DNA from: Synechococcales cyanobacterium PMM_0036
GTDB lineage: Bacteria; Cyanobacteriota; Cyanobacteriia; Elainellales; Elainellaceae
Assembly: GCA_949127645.1 (NCBI GenBank)
Contig: CASBQM010000042.1
Span: forward strand, 1 to 5,003
DNA length: 5,003 nt
Direction: 5' to 3'
Shown piece after piece: positions 1 to 4,460 of the stretch; position 1 is the first letter of the stretch, and each line of letters starts with the position of its first letter. The position numbers and the translations under genes are program-made. The notes beneath the pieces are model-generated. The model worked only from the letters and a program-made list of their open reading frames with translations, ran no database searches and was not told where the DNA came from.

Positions 1-90
1 ATACTGGAAGACATCACCCCTGAACGCATCCAATCATTGTCCTCCTATGACTTCATTCTTGAAGCCTTATTCTATGCAGCTTCACATTAA
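1..90 (+). CDS. 3' end of an unidentified protein gene (partial, start outside window)
   Basis: Frame 1 is open from the first base and ends at TAA (88-90), giving 29 residues that finish ...EALFYAASH. The composition (EDITPERIQSLSSYDFILEA, then a short hydrophobic helix) looks like a real amphipathic helical C-terminus. Frame 2 is also open slightly further, so the assignment rests on plausibility alone. I do not recognise the family and infer no function. A stem-loop (115-162) begins 25 bp after the stop and could mark the end of this transcript. The gene runs toward the atpD remnant and ftsH, which are on the opposite strand, so it is convergent with them. Confidence 0.45.
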   Translation: MLEDITPERIQSLSSYDFILEALFYAASH

Positions 91-114
91 ATTGGTATAA
101 GTCCTACATGGGGT

Positions 115-162
115 TGCCCGATCGCAATCCCTGCTTTGCCACAGCAAATAAGCGATCGGGCA
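115..162. repeat. HIP1-containing stem-loop, possible 3' end of the left-edge gene
   Basis: TGCCCGATCGC (115-125) is matched perfectly by GCGATCGGGCA (152-162). The 26-nt loop itself contains a smaller hairpin, TTTGC-CACA-GCAAA (135-148). No T-run follows on either strand, so it is not a classical intrinsic terminator. It could still stabilise or end the transcript of the gene that stops at 90, or simply be one of the palindromic repeats common between cyanobacterial genes. Confidence 0.55.
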
Positions 163-204
163 TAGTAGAAACAGGAAACAACGGGCGTAAATAAGGTAAA
201 AGTG

Positions 205-279
205 ATGCGGCGATCGGTATTGGGAATGTTGTTGGCGATCGCATTGATGATCATTGCTGATTGGAGCGTTGAACTTTGA
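205..279 (+). CDS. possible 24-aa hydrophobic small protein (speculative)
   Basis: ATG at 205 is preceded by TAAGG with 8 bases to the start, and the frame closes at TGA (277-279). The peptide begins MRRSV, continues with one hydrophobic stretch (VLGMLLAIALMIIA, about residues 5-18) and ends DWSVEL. Positive residues at the N-terminus and acidic residues at the C-terminus fit a single-pass membrane peptide with its N-terminus in the cytoplasm. Against it: the frame is very short, it includes a HIP1 site (235-242), and it lies among degraded sequence, so chance is a serious alternative. No homolog is recognised. Confidence 0.18.
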   Translation: MRRSVLGMLLAIALMIIADWSVEL

Positions 280-295
280 GCGTTATCAAGCAGGC

Positions 296-549
296 GATCG
301 CCGGGAAAAAGCCCTCACTCGCCCGTAAACGGGAGAGCACAATCGAGGCAGACAGGTGAGAAAACGTATGCACGACAGCGGGATCGGTAAAATCATCGGC
401 AGACACATATATGCTTGAATGGAGGTAATGCCACCCAAAGCTGTATTGCAAATCCGTTCCTCCAGTGCTGCTAGTTCCGTTGCCAGCGTCGGTTGGTAGC
501 CCACTCGTGAAGGAATCTGCCCCATCAACCCAGACACTTCTGACCCAGC
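296..549 (-). pseudogene. atpD: remnant of F1-ATPase subunit beta, N-type (sodium-type) ATPase family
   Basis: Read on the minus strand, 549-412 encodes 46 residues starting AGSEVSGLMGQIPSRVGYQP and ending GGITSIQA. After a 1-base frame change the match continues at 409-296 with YVSADDFTDPAVVHTF...SASIVLSR...FFPAI. Joined, these 84-85 residues match the central nucleotide-binding region of F1 beta (family pattern AGSEVS-LGR-PS-VGYQPTL...ITSIQAVYVPADD-TDP). The variants GLMGQIPSRVGYQPTLATELAALEERI and HTFSHLSASIVLSR are, from memory, closer to the alternative N-type ATPase than to the photosynthetic housekeeping enzyme. Restoring one G between 411 and 412 recreates GCA-GTA-TAT-GTG (A-V-Y-V), so this is a single-base deletion. 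The P-loop region and C-terminal domain are absent, so no functional product is possible. The right edge meets the repeat starting at 550, and the left edge lies at a HIP1 site (294-301). Confidence 0.85.
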
Positions 550-550
550 T

Positions 551-674
551 TCAGTAGATCGCAAATTCACTCAGGGGCAGGTAAATAGCCAGATGCGATC
601 GCCGAGAAACGGCGATCAACCGCCTGAGACAGAAACTTCAGCATATTTTGAGTCTCAGTAGATCGCAAACTCAC
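551..674 (+). repeat. two direct copies of a 20-bp sequence, 104 bp apart
   Basis: 551-570 and 655-674 match at 19 of 20 positions (TCAGTAGATCGCAAA, then T or C, then TCAC). The first 14-15 bases are also found inverted at 774-788. The copies bracket a 104-bp period that contains two further stems, so the block may have grown by duplication, or two related elements may sit side by side. Confidence 0.8.
597..617. repeat. GC-rich 8-bp hairpin overlapping a HIP1 site
   Basis: GATCGCCG (597-604) and CGGCGATC (610-617) form a perfect 8-bp stem with loop AGAAA. The left arm overlaps the HIP1 octamer at 595-602. An outer 6-bp stem (CTCAGG 570-575, CCTGAG 623-628) encloses it, so the first half of the element can fold into a nested structure. 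Confidence 0.6.
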
Positions 675-685
675 CTCAACCTTCG

Positions 686-736
686 CTAAAAATTAGATTT
701 CAAAGGTGCTTCGCGCCTTTGAAATCTAATTTTTAG
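686..736. repeat. perfect 21-bp inverted repeat (hairpin 1), downstream of ftsH
   Basis: The 21 bases 686-706 (starting CTAAAAATTAG, ending CAAAGG) are exactly complementary to 716-736. The 9-base loop TGCTTCGCG can pair further (one T/G wobble, then GC with GC), leaving only TTC unpaired. It lies about 120 bp beyond the ftsH stop in the direction of ftsH transcription and may act as an RNA 3'-end or stability structure. No T-run follows the stem, so termination is an inference only. Confidence 0.8.
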
Positions 737-770
737 GGTTTTGTGCCGCGCAATACGCGGCACAAAACCC
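736..770. repeat. perfect 15-bp inverted repeat (hairpin 2), abutting hairpin 1
   Basis: GGGTTTTGTGCCGCG (736-750) pairs perfectly with CGCGGCACAAAACCC (756-770) around loop CAATA. It shares base 736 with hairpin 1, so the two form a gapless double stem-loop in either transcript. The GC-rich upper stem makes it stable. ftsH read-through RNA would meet this hairpin first. Confidence 0.8.
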
Positions 771-792
771 CAATTGCGATCTACTGAATCTA

Positions 793-816
793 GCTAATTT
801 GTCTCGGCTAATTTGT
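793..816 (+). repeat. short direct repeat GCTAATTTGT x2
   Basis: GCTAATTTGT occurs at 793-802 and again at 807-816, a period of 14 bp, in the 68-bp gap between the repeat element and the ftsH stop. An 8-bp palindrome TTAGCTAA follows at 833-840. No function is evident. Confidence 0.5.
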
Positions 817-856
817 TTTGACTAACTGGGCTTAGCTAAACTATGATCTCGATCGC

Positions 857-2746
857 TTAAGCTTCTGCCACAACCTTATCTTCTAACGTGTGGCTACCTG
901 CCGAAACAATCTGACCCAGCATAGAGCGCAGATGGTCTCCCTCAATCACCTCAGTTTCCAAAAGCTGGAGGGAAATCGTTTCCAGAAGCTCTCGGTTTTG
1001 CTTGAGAATATCGAGCGCCTGCTGGTGGGCATTCTCTACAATGGCTTTCACCTCTTGGTCAATCGCCTCGGCAGTCTTAGGGCTGACCAAACGACGCGGA
1101 TTCATCGGGTCGCCTCCCAAGAACTGGTTTTGCTGACCCTGCTGGTATGCCAGAGGTCCCAAAACCTTGCTCATGCCGTAGGTGGTCACCATACGTTCTG
1201 CCAAATCTGTCGCTCGTTGCAGGTCGTTGGATGCGCCTGTAGTAATGCTACCAAAGACAACCTCCTCAGCCGATCGCCCCCCTAGCAGGGTTGCAATCTG
1301 ACCATGAAGTTCCTCTTCACTCATCAAAAAGCGGTCTTCAGTCGGCAGTTGCAGCGTGTAGCCCAATGCCGCCATGCCACGCGGCACGATCGAGATTTTT
1401 TCGACCTGACTGGTTCCGGCTACGGCGCTACCCACCATAGCGTGACCCACTTCGTGATAAGCAACAATCTTTTTCTCTTTTTCGTTCAAAACGCGACTCT
1501 TTTTCTCCAAACCGGCTACCACCCGCTCGATCGCCTCTGCGAAATCGGCTTGTGCAACCTCGGTGCGATTGTTCCGAGCAGCCAGGAGAGCAGCTTCGTT
1601 CACCAAATTTGCAAGGTCGGCTCCAGCAAAGCCAGGAGTGCGTGTGGCAATTACTTTCAAGTTAATATCTGAACCTAACTTCACTCCTTTGGCGTGAATT
1701 TCGAGAATTGCCTGCCGCCCAATTAGGTCAGGGCGATCGACTAGCACCTGGCGATCAAACCGTCCGGGTCGTAGCAGCGCCGGGTCAAGGGTTTCAGGAC
1801 GGTTAGTGGCTGCCAGCACAATCACCGTTGCGCCCCCAGCCGCAAAACCATCCATCTCAGTTAGAAGCTGGTTTAGGGTTTGTTCGCGCTCGTCATTGCC
1901 GCCATAGAAACCATTAGAAGCTCGGGATTTGCCGATCGCATCCAATTCGTCAATGAAGATAATGCAAGGAGCCTGCTTTTTGGCTTGTTCAAACAGGTCG
2001 CGCACCCGAGAAGAGCCAACTCCAACGAATAGCTCAACAAATTCCGAGCCAGAAATGCTGAAGAAAGGAACGCCTGCCTCACCCGCTACGGCTTTCGCTA
2101 GCAGTGTTTTCCCCGTTCCAGGAGGACCAATTAGCAGTACGCCTTTAGGAATTCTTGCCCCAATTTGGGTAAAGCGCTCTGGGGTCTTGAGGAAATCTAC
2201 AATTTCAACCAATTCGGTTTTAGCCTCTTCGACCCCCGCCACGTCGGCAAAGGTGATCTTGCCAGACTCGCCTTCGACATAAACTTTTGCTTTGCTCTTG
2301 CCAATCGAGAGCGCACCTTGAGGTCCGCCGCCACGATTGAGGAAGAATTGCCAGATGCCCACAAAAATCAGTGGTGGGATGACCCAGCTCAGCACACTGC
2401 CAAACCAAGCATTCTTTGGAGGCGGAGTAGCCGCAAACTCAACGCCATTATCTTCTAGACGTTTGGGTAACTCCAAGTCAAAAATGGGGGTGGTAGCAAA
2501 CAGTTGTCCAGGCTGACCGTCTATTTCCTTGAGCTGATAGCGAATTTCGTTTTGCCCAACCGAAACCCGCGCCACTTCCTTATCCTGCACTTGATCAATA
2601 AACAAACTATAAGGAACCTTGGGAACAGTAGGTCCCAACAGACTGGGCAAAAGGACATTCGCTAATAAGAACAGCCCCGACACCAGCAGCAAAATGTTGC
2701 CAATTTGACGAGAGCGAGGGGGCTGGGGTTGGTCTTTAATCGCCAT
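857..2746 (-). CDS. ftsH: ATP-dependent zinc metalloprotease FtsH (cyanobacterial FtsH4-like)
   Basis: Membrane-anchored AAA+ protease that unfolds and degrades membrane and soluble proteins. In cyanobacteria FtsH complexes act in thylakoid and plasma membranes, including photosystem II quality control. Seen in 629 aa: transmembrane helix about 17-38; extracytoplasmic domain about 40-115; second helix about 117-137; Walker A GPPGTGKT 207-214; pore motif FVG 240-242; Walker B IIFIDE 262-267; second region of homology TNRPETLDPALLRPGRFD with R326 and R329; zinc site HEVGH 431-435 with third ligand D508 (ASND); C-terminal helices after about 555. All key residues are intact and the length is normal. 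The start MAIKDQPQP and PYSLFIDQV...VGQNEIRYQLK resemble Synechocystis FtsH4 from memory, so the paralog call is tentative. The start is ATG at 2746 with AAAGGA (2759-2764) 12 bases upstream. The gene contains no exact HIP1 site. It follows the DUF2949 gene on the same strand after 250 bp. Confidence 0.97.
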   Translation of the reverse strand: MAIKDQPQPPRSRQIGNILLLVSGLFLLANVLLPSLLGPTVPKVPYSLFIDQVQDKEVARVSVGQNEIRYQLKEIDGQPGQLFATTPIFDLELPKRLEDNGVEFAATPPPKNAWFGSVLSWVIPPLIFVGIWQFFLNRGGGPQGALSIGKSKAKVYVEGESGKITFADVAGVEEAKTELVEIVDFLKTPERFTQIGARIPKGVLLIGPPGTGKTLLAKAVAGEAGVPFFSISGSEFVELFVGVGSSRVRDLFEQAKKQAPCIIFIDELDAIGKSRASNGFYGGNDEREQTLNQLLTEMDGFAAGGATVIVLAATNRPETLDPALLRPGRFDRQVLVDRPDLIGRQAILEIHAKGVKLGSDINLKVIATRTPGFAGADLANLVNEAALLAARNNRTEVAQADFAEAIERVVAGLEKKSRVLNEKEKKIVAYHEVGHAMVGSAVAGTSQVEKISIVPRGMAALGYTLQLPTEDRFLMSEEELHGQIATLLGGRSAEEVVFGSITTGASNDLQRATDLAERMVTTYGMSKVLGPLAYQQGQQNQFLGGDPMNPRRLVSPKTAEAIDQEVKAIVENAHQQALDILKQNRELLETISLQLLETEVIEGDHLRSMLGQIVSAGSHTLEDKVVAEA

Positions 2747-2758
2747 TTCGTTTAGCGT

Positions 2759-2805
2759 TCCTTTGGCTAAAAATTACTTTTGTTAACTAACGGAGGTCAG
2801 TTAAC
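2759..2805 (-). promoter_or_regulatory. ftsH leader: ribosome binding site and 7-bp inverted repeat
   Basis: On the ftsH strand, GTTAACT and AGTTAAC (2799-2805 and 2782-2788 on the plus strand) pair perfectly around a 10-base loop containing CCTCC. AAAGGA (2764-2759) follows 17 bases later and lies 12 bases from the ATG, slightly longer than ideal. The small stem just upstream of the ribosome binding site could influence translation or be an operator. Nothing in the sequence decides between these. Confidence 0.3.
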
Positions 2806-2832
2806 GGCTTTACCGATTTCGCAGCCTTCCAC

Positions 2833-2937
2833 TTTCACTAGAGCGACCTTACTTAGTGACTGGCTATGTAAAGAGCTTGCTGTGTAAAAAGGAGCCTCGT
2901 AAAGCGCTCACATACTTATTCTATAGGGTTTCACTAG
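2833..2937. repeat. 9-bp direct repeat TTTCACTAG upstream of ftsH
   Basis: TTTCACTAG occurs at 2833-2841 and 2929-2937. The first copy also forms an imperfect inverted pair, TCACTA (2835-2840) with TAGTGA (2854-2859). These lie in the 250-bp gap between the DUF2949 and ftsH genes, where the ftsH promoter is expected if it is not co-transcribed. The only -10-like box noticed is TATAGA on the minus strand (2925-2920), without a convincing -35. Confidence 0.3.
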
Positions 2938-2996
2938 CAGAGCTTTGTACGGGGATTACGCCACTGCGGCGATCGCACAAACCCTAAAAACTAGGC

Positions 2997-3188
2997 TCAG
3001 TAAGCCGTCTCCATCCAATCAAAAATTTTATCTAGCTGTTCTAAGGTGATCAGTCCGTACTGCCAAAGCACCATGGGCAAGTTTGTAGCCTGCTCTGGCT
3101 GACGGAGTGCTAGAGCGATCGCTGGGGTAGGAAGGGCTAATTCTTCCTGCAAGAACTGGATTAAGCGAACCGTAGATTCTGTTGCCAT
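2997..3188 (-). CDS. DUF2949-type small cyanobacterial protein
   Basis: A 63-aa protein with no signal peptide or membrane segment. Residues about 6-16 (TVRLIQFLQEE) form an acidic amphipathic helix, followed by LPTPAIALALRQPEQ and the conserved-looking core LPMVLWQYGLITLEQLDKIFDW. This resembles, from memory, the DUF2949 family: short proteins of unknown function nearly confined to cyanobacteria. The RLIQFLQEEL and LWQYGLITLEQLD segments are the basis of the call. The start is ATG at 3188; no clear Shine-Dalgarno precedes it, which is common in cyanobacteria. A HIP1 site (3115-3122) is inside the gene. It points toward ftsH on the same strand but is 250 bp away, so co-transcription is possible rather than shown. 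No function should be inferred from position alone. Confidence 0.85.
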   Translation of the reverse strand: MATESTVRLIQFLQEELALPTPAIALALRQPEQATNLPMVLWQYGLITLEQLDKIFDWMETAY

Positions 3189-3271
3189 ACAGTTAGAGGT
3201 GCAAAGTAAAAAGATATGAAATAAGCAGATTTTTAAGCTTTGTAATCTAATCTAATAATTGTTCTGATGGA

Positions 3272-3300
3272 ATCATAGCGAGAATTCAACCGAGTTGAAA
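3272..3300 (-). promoter_or_regulatory. candidate promoter of the DUF2949 gene with a palindrome in its spacer
   Basis: On the minus strand TTTCAA (3300-3295) and TATGAT (3277-3272) are separated by exactly 17 bases, a sigma-70-like arrangement; the -10 is good and the -35 weak. The spacer and -35 contain the perfect palindrome TTCAAC-CGA-GTTGAA (3285-3299), placed where a bound protein would block RNA polymerase. A transcript would carry a leader of roughly 75-80 bases before the ATG at 3188. Confidence 0.35.
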
Positions 3301-3471
3301 CATTCTTCTGGAAGGCTCAGAACTACTTCAGTTAGGCTAGATTTCATTTTCCCTACCATTTTCTCTACGTTGTAGCGATTTTACGAAGGCTATAGAAATT
3401 TGCATAGAGTCATGGTGACGTAGGTCAAAATTTAGAGAATCAGCCTTAAGACCTAAAAGCGTAGAATCTCT

Positions 3472-3500
3472 GTCTCTCATTTTAGAGACTTGAAAATGAG
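3472..3500. repeat. two overlapping, mutually exclusive hairpins
   Basis: GTCTCT (3472-3477) can pair with AGAGAC (3484-3489) around CATTTT. Alternatively CTCATTTT (3476-3483) can pair with AAAATGAG (3493-3500) around a 9-base loop. The arms share bases, so only one can form at a time. This is the geometry of a switch, but both stems are short and A/T-rich, and no ligand-binding domain is recognisable. Confidence 0.4.
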
Positions 3501-3568
3501 GAATACCTAAGAAATAGATACTTCTACCATAAGCTTGCTGTTTAATCGCTCATCCGGATCACCCCGAT

Positions 3569-3594
3569 GGGGGAAGGGCGATCGCCTTTCCTCC
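3569..3594. repeat. 26-bp near-palindrome centred on a HIP1 site
   Basis: Counting outward from the centre (3581/3582), 13 positions pair with only two G/T wobbles (GGGGGAAGGGCGA against TCGCCTTTCCTCC), and the HIP1 octamer (3578-3585) is at the centre. As RNA it would be a long GC-rich stem, limited by the self-complementary GATC at the tip. There is no T-run on either side, so a terminator is not supported. Confidence 0.55.
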
Positions 3595-3677
3595 CATTAC
3601 TCTTAAGTTATGGCTGACTACACAGGCGAAACCCTGTAACCCCCCGACCCGGTTGACTGACAAATCTTGCCCCTTAT

Positions 3678-3757
3678 CCCCTAGCCTCTTCTCCTGCGCA
3701 GGGACAAGAGGAGCCAGAAAGTTTCTTGGGTTTAACGCTCTACTTCTGCTCTAGGGG
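3678..3757 (+). repeat. nested inverted repeats upstream of the regulator
   Basis: Three pairs are nested: CCCCTAG (3678-3684) with CTAGGGG (3751-3757), CCTCTT (3685-3690) with AAGAGG (3706-3711), and CCTG (3693-3696) with CAGG (3699-3702). The inner two make a compact hairpin. The outer pair would enclose 39 further bases and may be chance in this C- and G-tract-rich stretch. Confidence 0.3.
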
Positions 3758-3827
3758 AGGAGGTCGATTCAAGTTTTGTCAGTCAATCAATCCCACTGAC
3801 ACAAATCTAGATGCGCTATCGTCTAGC

Positions 3828-3886
3828 TGTTCAGCGTTTACTGAACATTCAGAATATGATAGACTCAAGGTTACAAAAGGTTACAA
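3828..3886 (+). promoter_or_regulatory. candidate promoter and operator of the GbsR/MarR-type regulator
   Basis: TGTTCAG-CGTTTA-CTGAACA (3828-3847) is a perfect 7-bp inverted repeat. A third half-site, TTCAG at 3848-3852, makes a second palindrome with the right arm (CTGAA-CA-TTCAG). TATGAT (3855-3860) follows as a good -10, with no good -35 at the proper distance, as in a promoter controlled by a bound factor. Just beyond lie two head-to-tail copies of AAGGTTACAA (3867-3876, 3877-3886), spaced by one helical turn. MarR-family repressors typically bind palindromes at their own promoters, so autoregulation is a reasonable inference. Confidence 0.4.
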
Positions 3887-3910
3887 ATTCACCTGTCGTT
3901 ATCGTCCGGA

Positions 3911-3926
3911 AAGGGGTCTGAAATTG
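3911..3926 (+). promoter_or_regulatory. ribosome binding site deciding the TTG start
   Basis: AAGGGG at 3911-3916 is 7 bases from TTG (3924-3926). It is the best start signal in this frame, and it supports the TTG over the ATG at 3951 and over any start further upstream. Confidence 0.6.
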
Positions 3927-4412
3927 AATAGCGATCAACCCTTTGAGCAAATGCACTTTGTTGAGGAAGTGGGTTTAATGTTTGAGCTGGTGGGAATGCC
4001 ACGTATGTCAGGACGAATTTTTGGCTGGCTGCTGATCTCTGAGCCGCCCCAGCAGTCGAACAACGCGCTGGCAGAGGTTCTGCAAGCCAGTAAAGGATCG
4101 ATTAGCACCATGACTCGATTTCTGATTCAGCTTGGGTTAATTGAGCGGGTGAGCATTCCGGGCGATCGCCGTGACTATTTTCAGATCAAAGATCATGCTT
4201 GGTCGCAGTTGACCAAGCAGCGGCTTGTACAGATCGGTGCATTTCGCAAGCTTGCTGAGCGAGGACTAGACCTGATGTCGGCTTCTCCAACTCAGCACAA
4301 GCGCCGCTTACAGGAGATGCACGACATTCACGCCTTCTGGGAACGGGAGCTGCCATTGGTAGACGAGCGCTGGGAGCAGGAGCAGAAAAAGCGGCTCCGT
4401 GAAGGCGCTTAG
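3924..4412 (+). CDS. GbsR/MarR-family winged-helix transcriptional regulator
   Basis: DNA-binding regulator of the GbsR-like branch of MarR. With the TTG start the protein is 162 aa, typical of the family. It opens with the characteristic helix FVEEVGLMFELVGMPRMSGR, then IFGWLLIS, the helix-turn-helix NALAEVLQASKGSISTMTRF (about residues 47-66), LIQLGLIERV and the wing SIPGDRRDYFQI. A long charged C-terminal helical region (about 100-162) is probably for dimerisation. Start choice: TTG at 3924 has AAGGGG (3911-3916) 7 bases upstream and leaves a short N-terminal tail before the domain; ATG at 3951 (153 aa) is the alternative but has only weak upstream pairing. Sequence before 3924 is open in frame but does not look like protein. 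It is followed on the same strand by a membrane fusion protein, so it probably represses that efflux operon. The effector is unknown. A HIP1 site lies in the wing-coding part (4162-4169). Confidence 0.88.
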   Translation: MNSDQPFEQMHFVEEVGLMFELVGMPRMSGRIFGWLLISEPPQQSNNALAEVLQASKGSISTMTRFLIQLGLIERVSIPGDRRDYFQIKDHAWSQLTKQRLVQIGAFRKLAERGLDLMSASPTQHKRRLQEMHDIHAFWERELPLVDERWEQEQKKRLREGA

Positions 4413-4460
4413 AGAGTTTTTAGCGGTGTCTCTAGCACTCTGTTCGGTCGGCTGAAATTC

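Larger units (their letters stand above)
550..788. mobile_element. MITE-like non-coding element with 15-bp terminal inverted repeats
   Basis: TTCAGTAGATCGCAA at 550-564 is the exact reverse complement of TTGCGATCTACTGAA at 774-788, which makes a 239-bp unit with perfect 15-bp ends. A second direct copy of the left end (TCAGTAGATCGCAA, 655-668) lies inside. The interior has no coding frame but contains four stems: 570-575 with 623-628, 597-617, 686-736 and 736-770. The left end abuts the atpD remnant, while the right end is flanked by unrelated sequence before the ftsH stop. No target-site duplication is visible: flanks are ...CCAGC and TCTAGC.... This fits a non-autonomous mobile element or a composite of dispersed palindromic repeats. 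No transposase is present in the window and I cannot name a family. Confidence 0.5.
3301..3827. other. intergenic stretch between divergent genes, no convincing gene
   Basis: The DUF2949 gene (minus) and the regulator (plus, 3924) are divergent, and the 735 bp between their starts has no reading frame I can support. The left part is AT-rich and the part after about 3540 is GC-rich and full of palindromes: overlapping hairpins at 3472-3500, a HIP1-centred palindrome at 3569-3594, ACAGG/CCTGT (3622-3637), and a nested set around 3678-3757. The frame open upstream of the regulator from 3726 begins at a TTG with no ribosome binding site, and its first 60-odd residues look non-coding. Confidence 0.5.

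Noticed and set aside
251..570. Two overlapping minus-strand open frames treated as genes
   Set aside because: They are two halves of one frameshifted atpD remnant. The residues outside the matching parts come from wrong frames or from the adjacent repeat.
890..2458. Plus-strand open frames at 890-1285, 1304-1672, 1929-2282 and 2165-2458, and minus-strand frames at 1873-2082 and 2220-2408
   Set aside because: All overlap the fully supported ftsH gene in other frames. Their translations show no family-like features and they have no independent start signals.
2983..2995. Terminator after the DUF2949 gene (CCTA-AAAAC-TAGG)
   Set aside because: A 4-bp stem is too weak, and the T-run on the transcript strand lies in the loop rather than after the stem.
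3370..3396. Plus-strand promoter TTGTAG...TATAGA
   Set aside because: The spacer is 15 bases and the -35 is poor. It would give a leader of more than 500 bases, and the TATGAT box nearer the regulator is a better candidate.
3547..3580. Glutamine (glnA-type) riboswitch suggested by CGCTCATCC near GGAAGGGCG
   Set aside because: The span is only 34 bases, the core GGAAGUAGG and the closing GAAGGAACG are missing, and the next gene is a distant transcription regulator.
4389..4421. Intrinsic terminator after the regulator (AAGCG/CGCTT followed by five T)
   Set aside because: The stem is only 5 bp with a 12-base loop, overlaps the end of the coding sequence, and is separated from the T-run by AGAGAG. 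It would also cut the presumed operon.
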